This document shows, piece after piece, positions 45,340 through 53,325 of a DNA stretch of 64,000 nt (the stretch's first letter is position 1; every line of letters begins with the position of its first letter). The position numbers and the translations under genes are program-made. Below the pieces are notes generated by a model. That model was not told the origin of the DNA. It searched no databases and saw only the letters and a program-made list of their open reading frames with translations. Source of the DNA: Bacillus sp. V3B (GTDB lineage Bacteria; Bacillota; Bacilli; Bacillales; Cytobacillaceae); assembly GCF_024494465.1 (NCBI RefSeq), contig NZ_JAETXM010000015.1:1-64000 (forward strand), read 5' to 3'.

Positions 45340-47321
45340 GATGGCTCAACCTCCTCTGTCACTGAAATATTCTCATTTTCGAGAATACTATCACCTTCTT
45401 CTTCCAATCCGAATTTCACATTTGATTCAATCCATTTCCGGCGTGGTTCTACTTTATCACCCATAAGCGTTGTCACTCTCCGTTCTGCACGAGCTATATC
45501 ATCGATTCGAACGCGGATTAATGTTCTTGTTTCTGGATTCATCGTTGTATCCCACAACTGATCAGCATTCATTTCCCCGAGTCCTTTATATCGTTGCAGT
45601 ATATGGCCCTTTCCTACTTTTTTGATCGTATCCTGAAGATCATCGTCACTCCAAGCATATTCAATGACTTCTTTTTTACCTGTACCTTTACTAACTTTAT
45701 AAAGCGGTGGAAGAGCAATAAAGACTTTTCCTGCTTCAATCAGTGGTTTCATATAACGATAAAAGAATGTTAACAACAGAACTTGAATATGAGCACCATC
45801 TGTATCAGCATCCGTCATAATAATTACTTTATCATAGTTGACGTCTTCAACTTGGAAGTCTGTGCCAACACCCGCTCCAATTGTATGGATGATCGTATTA
45901 ATTTCTTCATTCTTAAAAATATCAGATAGTTTTGCTTTTTCGGTGTTAATCACTTTTCCCCGTAATGGCAATACTGCTTGAAATCTTCGATCACGGCCCT
46001 GTTTAGCTGAGCCACCAGCAGAATCTCCTTCGACTAAATAGAGTTCATTTTTTTGTGGATTTCGTGATTGAGCAGGCGTCAGTTTTCCCGATAGAATCTC
46101 TGACCGTTTTCGTTTCTTTCCACTTCGCGCATCTTCACGCGCTTTTCTTGCTGCTTCACGTGCTTGGTACGCTTTAATGGATTTTTTAATTAAAAGTGTA
46201 CTAATATCAGGGTTTTCACCGAAAAAATAAGATAAATGTTCAGAAACAACCGAATCAACAGCAGATCGAGCCTCGCTTGTCCCAAGCTTCCCCTTTGTCT
46301 GCCCTTCAAATTGGAGCAACTCTTCTGGAACACGAACAGAAATAATAGCTGAAAATCCTTCTCTCACATCTGATCCGTCTAAATTTTTATCTTTTTCTTT
46401 TAATAGATTCACTTTACGCGCATATTCATTAAAAACCCGTGTAACAGCTGTTCTTAATCCAGCTTCATGTGTGCCGCCGTCTTTTGTGCGGACATTATTA
46501 ACGAATGATAGTAGATTTTCAGCATAACCATCATTAAACTGAAAAGCAAAATCGACTTCAATACCATTTTGTTCACCCTCAAAACTAATGACAGGTGAAA
46601 GAACATCTTTTTCTTCATTTAAATATTCCACAAATGCTTCTAATCCGTTTTCATAATGGTAGCTATCATGAACATCGTTACGTTCATCAAAAATATCTAT
46701 TTTTACACCTTTTAAGAGAAAGGCTGATTCACGAAGACGTTCACAAAGTGTTTCATAATTATAGCTAGTTGTTGAAAAAATAGTAGGATCTGGTTTGAAG
46801 TGTATGGTCGTTCCCGTTTGATTGGTCTTCCCTTTTCTCTCTAATGTTGTAACAGGTTTCCCACCCTTTTCAAAACGTTGCTCATATACACCACCGTCCC
46901 GTTTAATGGTCACAACGAGCCATTCTGATAGGGCATTCACAACAGATGCACCAACACCATGCAAGCCACCACTTGTTTTATAACCACCTTGACCAAATTT
47001 CCCACCTGCATGAAGGATGGTTAAAATAACTTCTGTCGTTGGTTTACCAATTTTATGCATTCCTGTTGGCATTCCTCGTCCTTTATCTTGGACACTAATC
47101 GAATTGTCTTTATGTATTTTGACAATAATGTGATTACCAAAACCGGCTAATACTTCATCAACTGAATTATCTACAATTTCGTATACGAGATGATGCAGTC
47201 CTCGAGAATCTGTACTTCCGATATACATTCCTGGACGCTTACGTACAGCTTCAAGTCCTTCCAGTACTTGTATAGCATCATCATTATAGTCAAATAACTC
47301 TTGGTTTCTAGCCACGAACAT
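45336..47321 (-). CDS. parE: DNA topoisomerase IV subunit B
   Basis: 661 residues. GHKL ATPase motifs are EIVDNSVDEVLAG and GLHGVGASVVNAL; the TOPRIM domain has EGDSAGGSAKQGRDR and DADTDGAHI; the end is the GyrB-type C-terminal segment LQRYKGLGEMNADQLWDTTMNP. It supplies ATP-driven strand passage for ParC. ATG after AAAGGGG. First gene of the parE-parC operon, with 4-bp overlap. Confidence 0.95.
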   Translation of the reverse strand: MFVARNQELFDYNDDAIQVLEGLEAVRKRPGMYIGSTDSRGLHHLVYEIVDNSVDEVLAGFGNHIIVKIHKDNSISVQDKGRGMPTGMHKIGKPTTEVILTILHAGGKFGQGGYKTSGGLHGVGASVVNALSEWLVVTIKRDGGVYEQRFEKGGKPVTTLERKGKTNQTGTTIHFKPDPTIFSTTSYNYETLCERLRESAFLLKGVKIDIFDERNDVHDSYHYENGLEAFVEYLNEEKDVLSPVISFEGEQNGIEVDFAFQFNDGYAENLLSFVNNVRTKDGGTHEAGLRTAVTRVFNEYARKVNLLKEKDKNLDGSDVREGFSAIISVRVPEELLQFEGQTKGKLGTSEARSAVDSVVSEHLSYFFGENPDISTLLIKKSIKAYQAREAARKAREDARSGKKRKRSEILSGKLTPAQSRNPQKNELYLVEGDSAGGSAKQGRDRRFQAVLPLRGKVINTEKAKLSDIFKNEEINTIIHTIGAGVGTDFQVEDVNYDKVIIMTDADTDGAHIQVLLLTFFYRYMKPLIEAGKVFIALPPLYKVSKGTGKKEVIEYAWSDDDLQDTIKKVGKGHILQRYKGLGEMNADQLWDTTMNPETRTLIRVRIDDIARAERRVTTLMGDKVEPRRKWIESNVKFGLEEEGDSILENENISVTEEVEPS

Positions 47322-47947
47322 ACCCCTTTCATTTCTATAAAAAGAACTAAATTGCGTGTTTTCACGTCTCTAATTGATTTGCGTTTCATTCATACTTTTA
47401 TCGAACAGCTGTGAGTTGAATTTGTTACTAAAAGGGATCATCCTCTAAATCGTTACTCTTTTTTGTTTGATAGATATCTCTATTCTACCGTTCATCTATG
47501 TGAATGAACATGATAATCATAACAAAGCTTGTTCATTAGCTATTAGTATTATTTTATAATGACTGTTCTGATACAAAGAACAAACGTTCCTCGTGTAATC
47601 ATAACATATTAAACTGAAACGTCTACGTATTATTTTATCGATTTATTTTTATTTGGCAAATTGGAATTTATATAAGAGTAGAAAATAGACTAATTATTGC
47701 CTATTTGAGGTAGTGATTGTTTACAAAAAGGAACAAGATAGCTTATGCTTAAAAAGGGAAAAGCATGTACCCTTAGATTGGTACATGCCTGATGATCATT
47801 TCTTAACATACAAGCCTACTAAATACACCACAGTGCTATAAAAGCAAGCGATTTTCATTCATGCATTTGTTCAGCTTTTATAACTTTCCTTTTTCTATGA
47901 CAACGCTGGACTCATTTATCCGCTTCTAGTCAGGAATGAACAACCAT
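47322..47947. other. parE upstream region
   Basis: 626 bp without a gene, holding the parE promoter region. A hairpin GCATGTACC/GGTACATGC at 47763-47788 is the only clear structure; its role is unknown. Confidence 0.5.
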
Positions 47948-48361
47948 TTATTTTGTCATAGCATGTTCTACTTTAATACAGCGGTCCATGATGACAGTAT
48001 AGCCTTTTTCTTTTAAAAATTGGTATGCTTCTTCGTTTTCAAGACCTTGTTGAGCCCAAAAGATATCTGCATCCATTTCAGCAAATTCCTTTGCTACTTC
48101 GGGTAAAAATTCCGAACGTCTAAAAACGTTTACAATATCTACATGTCCTTCTATTTCCTTTAAGCTAGAAACCGCTTTTACACCAAGAATTTCAGCAGCT
48201 GTCGGGTTTACAGGAATGATTTCATAACCAGCATTTTGCATCGCTTGTGAGACCATGTAAGAAGTACGATCTGGTTTATCACTTAAGCCAACAACCGCAA
48301 TACGTTTTGCTTTTTTCAAAATGTCACGAATTTCATCTCTTGTCGGATTTTCAATTGCCAT
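47948..48361 (-). CDS. yneT: CoA-binding domain protein YneT
   Basis: 137 residues, a single Rossmann-like CoA-binding domain (IRDILKKAKRIAVVGLSDKPDRTSYMVSQAMQNAGYEIIPVNP..., DIVNVFRRSEFLPEVAKEF, and the conserved FWAQQGLENEEAYQFLKEKGYTVIMDRCIKVEH). It lies upstream of parE as in B. subtilis. The physiological role is not established. ATG after GGAGGG. Confidence 0.88.
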   Translation of the reverse strand: MAIENPTRDEIRDILKKAKRIAVVGLSDKPDRTSYMVSQAMQNAGYEIIPVNPTAAEILGVKAVSSLKEIEGHVDIVNVFRRSEFLPEVAKEFAEMDADIFWAQQGLENEEAYQFLKEKGYTVIMDRCIKVEHAMTK

Positions 48362-48467
48362 TTGAATCCCTCCATATTACAAATATTTTATAGATATGAC
48401 GATCATATCCAATTGAATTAAGTGTATCATAGTGTGTCCATAATCAGAACTTATTTGCTATAGAAAA

Positions 48468-48498
48468 GAGGAATCCATTCTAATAATGAATTCCTCCT
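48468..48498 (-). terminator. Hairpin terminator of the GH18 gene
   Basis: GAGGAATCCATTC pairs imperfectly with ATGAATTCCTC beyond the glycosidase stop on the minus strand. Confidence 0.6.
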
Positions 48499-48506
48499 TT
48501 TACCAT

Positions 48507-50228
48507 TTATTCGTTTTGTGCCACTTGTTTATTTTCCAATGACAAGGCTAACCAAGCTGTTTCATCAGCAAAATAACGAGACCAACTAGCAACACCTTTT
48601 AAATTATATTTTAATGCGAGATCTGCGCGTTTTTGTAATGACAGCTCATCTTCCAACCAAATGCGATAGGTAGATTTCGTATCGGGATCATAGTACTCTG
48701 CATAGTTTTGACCACTGATTTCATCATATTGCGGTGTTAAACTATTCGCTGCTAACCATTCCTTTACTGTGTCCATTGATAAGGCATGTGATGATAGTTC
48801 ACCCGTTTCTTTTTCTTCCCATAAACGAGCATACAACGGAACTCCAAGAATTAATTTTTTGTTGGGTACTACTTCCAACAGTCTCTGTAAATTTTGTTCA
48901 ACCCATGGAAAACTCGCAACACTTCCTGCTTCTGGCGATGTTGCCCAGTGCTCGTCATAGGCCATTACGACTAAATAGTCAACTGTTTCTGCCAATTTCT
49001 CTCTCTCATAAAAAGCAGACCAATTCCCAGTTGTAATAAACGTAATATCCATTGAAACAATCAAGCTAGCTTCATGGAAATAGGGCGTTGCCTCTCTTAC
49101 GAATTGTGTAACAAGTGGACCATCTTCCTCTCTTACATTCTCAATATCAAGGTTAATCCCATCTAACTGATACATTTGACTGTAATGAAGAAGTTGACGA
49201 ATGATCTTTTGGCGTGTTTCAAAATGTTTCAATGTTTCATGCGTAAGATCAGGATCGAATGCATTTGAAAATAATCCCCAAACTTGATACCCTTTCTCTT
49301 TTGCCCAGTTTACATAATCAAGAGAACCTAAATTTTTAATCGATCCATCTGATCCACTTAGTTCAAACCAAGTTGGTGATACAACATTGACTCCCGGCAT
49401 CTCCGGGATAGCCGTTGTATCTGGGTTATACGTGTAAACCGCTTCCCACGTTAAGTGAATTGGACCATCAATCTGTGGAGGTACCACTTCATTCTGTTCA
49501 TCTTTAATTTGAACCGTCTCTGTTTTACCTTCTGTTACATATTTTTTATTCAAGTAACCAACGGTTCCGTCCTCTTTACGAATAGAATAAAATTCTTCTT
49601 CCACTTTTTCGATCAAGACCTCTTCACCATCGGTGGTTTGAGCGGTATAGGGAGATTGGAGACTAGGTTCTGTTCTTAAGCGTAGTTTTTCTTCATGTAT
49701 ATCTTTAGCATTTATCGTCCCATATGTCTTTTCTGTCCCATCCTTTATAATCTCAACTGCATTTGTTTCCGGTAAGATGGCGTACTCCATATCATAGTAT
49801 GCAAGAATCTCATCCAGAGCGATATAGAGCTCTCTATTTTGATCCTTTAAAACAGGCATTTGTAATTGGACTGGCTCTTCATTCACAAAATAGGTAAGTG
49901 ATTCTGTCGGCATCTGAACAACTTTATTACTGGTTGTAATGATCATTGAATTTGATTTTTCGTCAAAAAAAAGTTGTTCATCAATTTGATTTTTCATAAA
50001 GGTTAGTGGTAAATAAATCATGTCGCTATCCATCAAGGCGTTTCCTGCCTGTTGCCCATTATATAAAATAGGATTCTCCCCATCAAAATAATCCACTTTT
50101 TCTTTTGATGCAAAAGGATAAAAAATGAATAGAATACTAGATATAATAAGGATTAATGCAAATACTAACCCACCTAGTATCCAACTTTTTGTGATGTTTT
50201 TTTGTTTCTGATAAACTACATTTGCCAT
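48507..50228 (-). CDS. Membrane-anchored GH18-family glycosidase with SH3-like domain
   Basis: 573 residues. An N-terminal membrane anchor (about 16-36) is followed by a stalk-type copper amine oxidase N-like region (about 40-160), an SH3b region (about 165-235, RLRTEPSLQSPYTAQ...GYLNKKYV) and a GH18 barrel (about 250-565). The GH18 catalytic motif is DGINLDIE with the acid at about E363. Such enzymes in spore-formers cut N-acetylglucosamine linkages of peptidoglycan, and this one faces the outside of the membrane. It lies between plsY and yneT, where B. subtilis has no gene. Confidence 0.85.
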   Translation of the reverse strand: MANVVYQKQKNITKSWILGGLVFALILIISSILFIFYPFASKEKVDYFDGENPILYNGQQAGNALMDSDMIYLPLTFMKNQIDEQLFFDEKSNSMIITTSNKVVQMPTESLTYFVNEEPVQLQMPVLKDQNRELYIALDEILAYYDMEYAILPETNAVEIIKDGTEKTYGTINAKDIHEEKLRLRTEPSLQSPYTAQTTDGEEVLIEKVEEEFYSIRKEDGTVGYLNKKYVTEGKTETVQIKDEQNEVVPPQIDGPIHLTWEAVYTYNPDTTAIPEMPGVNVVSPTWFELSGSDGSIKNLGSLDYVNWAKEKGYQVWGLFSNAFDPDLTHETLKHFETRQKIIRQLLHYSQMYQLDGINLDIENVREEDGPLVTQFVREATPYFHEASLIVSMDITFITTGNWSAFYEREKLAETVDYLVVMAYDEHWATSPEAGSVASFPWVEQNLQRLLEVVPNKKLILGVPLYARLWEEKETGELSSHALSMDTVKEWLAANSLTPQYDEISGQNYAEYYDPDTKSTYRIWLEDELSLQKRADLALKYNLKGVASWSRYFADETAWLALSLENKQVAQNE

Positions 50229-50554
50229 TTAATCTACTCCTCCTCTATCCTATCCTATCGAAATGTAACAAGGTTGAAAAGAAGTATTCATAAACCAAAT
50301 AAGACCAGCGTTATTTTAAAAGTTAAATTCCCTTCATCCCTTCATAACAAAATAAACTAGTTTACTAACTATGTTTTCCCTTTACTTCAATCAATTCATT
50401 GGAAATGATTAAAGCACACACGAAAATTTTATTGTCTGCCAATGGTTTCTTACGGTGATTACATGGTAAAATATTTACGAACTTTTTTATCCCTTTGTTT
50501 GAAAGGTCATTTAGAATTAACAAGGACTATTTAGTAAAGAAAAGGAGCGTTTAC
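50229..50554. other. Divergent intergenic region
   Basis: 326 bp between the GH18 gene and plsY. It must contain both promoters. I see no RNA gene or clear operator. A frame starting at 50495 runs into plsY but lacks a ribosome site. Confidence 0.5.
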
Positions 50555-51142
50555 ATGTTTGTGTACGGAATGATTATCATACTGGCTTATTTAATTGGGT
50601 CAATCCCTTCAGGTTTAATTATTGGGAAAAAATTTTTTGGAGTCGATATTCGCCATCATGGGAGCGGTAATTTAGGCGGAACAAATACATTTCGTGTCCT
50701 AGGTGTAAAAGCAGGACTCACGGTCACGATTGCTGATATTTTAAAAGGGACACTCGCTGCAGCACTTCCGCTTTTCTTTCAATCAGATATGCATATATTA
50801 CTAGCAGGGATTTTTGCTGTAATTGGTCATACATATCCTATTTTTGCGAGCTTTAGAGGTGGAAAAGCCGTTGCTACTTCTGCAGGTGTTTTACTATGCT
50901 ATGCACCACTCATGTTTCTCATTATGATCGCGGGTTTCTTTGCCTGTTTATACATGACAAAATATGTTTCTTTATCCTCCATGTTTGGTGGACTTGTTGC
51001 ATTTATCTATTCGATTATGCAGGATGATCTCCCACTAATCATTGTCGTAACCATTCTAGTAGGGTTTGTTATCTATAGGCATAGAGCAAATATTAAGCGA
51101 ATCATTAATAAAACAGAGCCAAAAGTGAAATGGCTAGGATAA
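50555..51142 (+). CDS. plsY: Acyl-phosphate:glycerol-3-phosphate acyltransferase
   Basis: 195 residues, five membrane segments. The PlsY motifs are [27 protein letters not shown] (acyl-phosphate site) and [21 protein letters not shown]. It makes lysophosphatidate, the first step of phospholipid synthesis. The start is the ATG at 50555 after AAAGGAG. Synteny with B. subtilis yneS supports the call. Confidence 0.93.
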   Translation: MFVYGMIIILAYLIGSIPSGLIIGKKFFGVDIRHHGSGNLGGTNTFRVLGVKAGLTVTIADILKGTLAAALPLFFQSDMHILLAGIFAVIGHTYPIFASFRGGKAVATSAGVLLCYAPLMFLIMIAGFFACLYMTKYVSLSSMFGGLVAFIYSIMQDDLPLIIVVTILVGFVIYRHRANIKRIINKTEPKVKWLG

Positions 51143-51160
51143 GAATAAGAAGCTGAAATC

Positions 51161-51220
51161 ATATAGGCAAAACAAAAACGCAAGTTTGGTTATAAACTTG
51201 CGTTTTTGTTTTGCCTATAT
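51161..51220 (+). terminator. Very strong terminator after plsY
   Basis: A perfect 27-bp stem (51161-51187 with 51194-51220) and 6-base loop GGTTAT, rich in A on the left and T on the right. Confidence 0.85.
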
Positions 51221-51341
51221 GCTGTTCATTTATTTGTCAAAAATTTGATGTTGTTAAAAAATAGACATAATATAGTGAAAAAAACAAAGTTAATTGCTAT
51301 AAAATAAAAATAAAAGATCATACACATTGGAGGTTTTAAAA

Positions 51342-51587
51342 TTGGGAAAAACAGCGATAAAGGATCAAAACTATATGTTCTCAACATCGGTTGACCCATC
51401 TAGTAATCAAGATGAGTTTCTAATTGAATTGTTTTCTTATTCAGAAGATGAACACGATGATAAACACTCAGCATCAGAACCGAAAAGAGTAATTCATAAC
51501 TTTGATGAATTAATTTCTTTCTTTGGAGATTTCGATCAAGATAAGATTCGTGAATTATACAAGGACCCATTAACCGGTACAAAATAA
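51342..51587 (+). CDS. Small acidic hypothetical protein
   Basis: 81 residues, very acidic in the middle (SYSEDEHDDKHSASEP). TTG start at 51342 with GGAGG 8 bases upstream. An upstream in-frame ATG (51327) overlaps that site. Not recognised. It is followed by a short AT-rich hairpin (CTATTTATGATAAATAG at about 51601). Confidence 0.55.
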   Translation: MGKTAIKDQNYMFSTSVDPSSNQDEFLIELFSYSEDEHDDKHSASEPKRVIHNFDELISFFGDFDQDKIRELYKDPLTGTK

Positions 51588-51637
51588 ATAGATCACGATC
51601 CTATTTATGATAAATAGGGTTCTTTTTTTCGCTATTT

Positions 51638-51928
51638 TTAAATTTTAATTAAGTGAAAACGACCTTTTCCGATTGTATCTCTCGTGTAATCAAGCTTTGT
51701 ATGATTAAAGTAAACAAGATCATTTTCGTGAATTAAGATATCGATAGGATCAAATGTATACAAATGATCACCCTGAATAGGCTTCTCTTCCAGAGACAGC
51801 TTTAATTCAGGTCCCCCTCAACCGATTCCCATAGTAAGGCGAACATATAGCTTTTCGTCCTCACTATCTCTTCCTTTTACAATTGCTTGATCTAATACTT
51901 CAAGTGCCGAATTAGTAACCTTAAACAA
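51638..51928 (-). CDS. HesB-like protein with in-frame TGA, possible selenoprotein
   Basis: 96 codons from TTG (51928) with GGGGGTG 7 bases upstream to TAA (51638). Reading TGA (51820-51818, codon 37) as X gives MFKVTNSALEVLDQAI..., LYVRLTMGIG-X-GGPELKLSLEE, then HLYTFDPIDILIHENDLVYF. The sequence matches the HesB-related family, in which several members have selenocysteine at the position of the conserved HesB Cys. The TGA here is at that place. Downstream mRNA can form an 8-bp stem with a bulged G and GGA loop about 20-40 bases after the TGA, a plausible bacterial SECIS. Without recoding it is a 36-residue fragment. No sel genes lie in this window. Confidence 0.7.
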
Positions 51929-52068
51929 TATTGTCACCCCCTTTCAAAACCGCTCCTCCATAGGTTTATTAAAAATGAGATTCCTCTCCAAGGTTTCTTT
52001 GTCCTAGAAATTGCGATACAATATACTTTAAGTGAAGCAGAATGGACTACACCAAGGAGATGAGATTT

Positions 52069-52359
52069 ATGAAAATATCGGTTAATGATGAAGCAGTAAA
52101 ATGGTATCAGGATGAAATGGGACTAGAAACAGGCGATTTTGTTCGTTATTATGCTCGATATGGTGGATCAACCAAAGTACAACAAGGGTTTTCCATTGGA
52201 ATCTCTACTGAAGAACCTGTTGATATTGGAACGCAAACAACGAAAGCTGGAATTACGTTTTATATTGAAGAAAAAGATCTATGGTATTTTGATGGACATG
52301 ACCTTTTAATCGAGTTTAATACAAAGATAAGTGAACCAGAATTTCACTTCCAAAAATAA
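52069..52359 (+). CDS. yneR: HesB/YadR family protein YneR
   Basis: 96 residues of the HesB/YadR/YfhF family (MKISVNDEAVKWYQDEMGLETGDFVRYYARYGGSTKVQQGFSIGISTEEP...). It lacks the Fe-S ligand cysteines of IscA, as YneR does. The start at 52069 follows AAGGAG; an in-frame ATG at 52042 lacks a site. It diverges from the HesB-like gene at 51928 across 140 bp, so the two related genes may share regulation. Confidence 0.85.
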   Translation: MKISVNDEAVKWYQDEMGLETGDFVRYYARYGGSTKVQQGFSIGISTEEPVDIGTQTTKAGITFYIEEKDLWYFDGHDLLIEFNTKISEPEFHFQK

Positions 52360-52389
52360 GCAGACAAGTCTATTGTCTGCTTATTTTTC
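52355..52389 (+). terminator. Terminator after yneR
   Basis: AATAAGCAGACAA pairs with TTGTCTGCTTATT around GTCTA, followed by a T-run. Confidence 0.8.
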
Positions 52390-52477
52390 TACCTTTTTCA
52401 AGCCAATCTATCTCTTGTTAGCTTGGTATAGGGCGTAAATCTGAGTGTATCCTTCTAGTTACCCGATAGAAACCACT

Positions 52478-52771
52478 TTATGACCTCAGGTGGTGAGTTA
52501 ATCCTTCGTTTTTAAGAATTTCACTTTGTTTTTGTCCCAATAAATCAAAATGAGAATAACCATCTTTTCTTTTGTCAATCCATTCTGGTTTAAGCCCGTA
52601 CTGAATTCCCCAATTAATCAACTTGTTTAGATCCTTACAGCCAACCTTTGTAACCGTTTTACTATCCGGAAATCGATTATCCAACCAATAGTGAGTGAGA
52701 AAAGCAATCTCACCCTGATCAACTTTCGTTTTCCATTCTTTCAGTTCTTTTCGTGTAATACCAAAGGCCAT
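52478..52771 (-). CDS. yneQ: YneQ protein
   Basis: 97 residues, soluble (MAFGITRKELKEWKTKVDQGEIAFLTHYWLDNRFPDSKTVTKVGCKDLNKLINWGIQYGLKPEWID...). The length and the position beside yneR and yneP match B. subtilis YneQ. Function unknown. It follows yneP by 43 bp on the same strand. Confidence 0.78.
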   Translation of the reverse strand: MAFGITRKELKEWKTKVDQGEIAFLTHYWLDNRFPDSKTVTKVGCKDLNKLINWGIQYGLKPEWIDKRKDGYSHFDLLGQKQSEILKNEGLTHHLRS

Positions 52772-52814
52772 TTCTGTCCTGCTCCCCCTCCTTAAAAAGA
52801 GTCATGACTACAGA

Positions 52815-53234
52815 CTATTTTTTCTTTACTTCTTCATATTTATTAAACCATTCAGGAAAAGCCTTTTTAAATTGAACAGGCCTAAAATTGTCTTTTTTTA
52901 CAACAATATGTGTGGTGTTTCCTTGAGCACAAACTTCATCTTCCCCATTTACAATGTGATACCCATAAACTGTTTTCAATCCATCGTTTTTTTCAATCCA
53001 TGTTTTGACAAAAGCCTGTTCTCCATATCTTATGGCTTTCTTATATGTAATTTGAGCATCATAGACAGGAGCGTAATATCCCATTTCCTCCATAGCAAGA
53101 TAATTGAATCCGAGGTCTATAATAAGCTGGGTTCTCCCTAGTTCAAACCATTTTAAATAATTCGCATGATAAATAACACCCATCATATCCGTATCTGCAT
53201 AAAGCAACTGAATTTCTTTACTTGAAATAAACAT
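52815..53234 (-). CDS. yneP: Acyl-CoA thioesterase YneP
   Basis: 139 residues, a hotdog-fold thioesterase of the YbgC/4-hydroxybenzoyl-CoA group. The catalytic region is LLYADTDMMGVIYHANYLKWFELGR, with the Asp in YADTDMMG. It hydrolyses acyl-CoA; the chain length is not predictable. The ATG at 53234 follows GGAGAGGA. Likely co-transcribed with yneQ. Confidence 0.85.
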   Translation of the reverse strand: MFISSKEIQLLYADTDMMGVIYHANYLKWFELGRTQLIIDLGFNYLAMEEMGYYAPVYDAQITYKKAIRYGEQAFVKTWIEKNDGLKTVYGYHIVNGEDEVCAQGNTTHIVVKKDNFRPVQFKKAFPEWFNKYEEVKKK

Positions 53235-53325
53235 GTTTTGTTCCTCTCCAATCATTGTGAGTATCTTTCATCTTTATCCTTTCTTAGTATAATGACTGAA
53301 ACAGTATCTGTATCTATTAATAGGG

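Noticed and set aside
45257-45466. Plus-strand frames inside parC and parE
   Set aside because: They are antisense to highly conserved topoisomerase coding sequence and have no ribosome sites.
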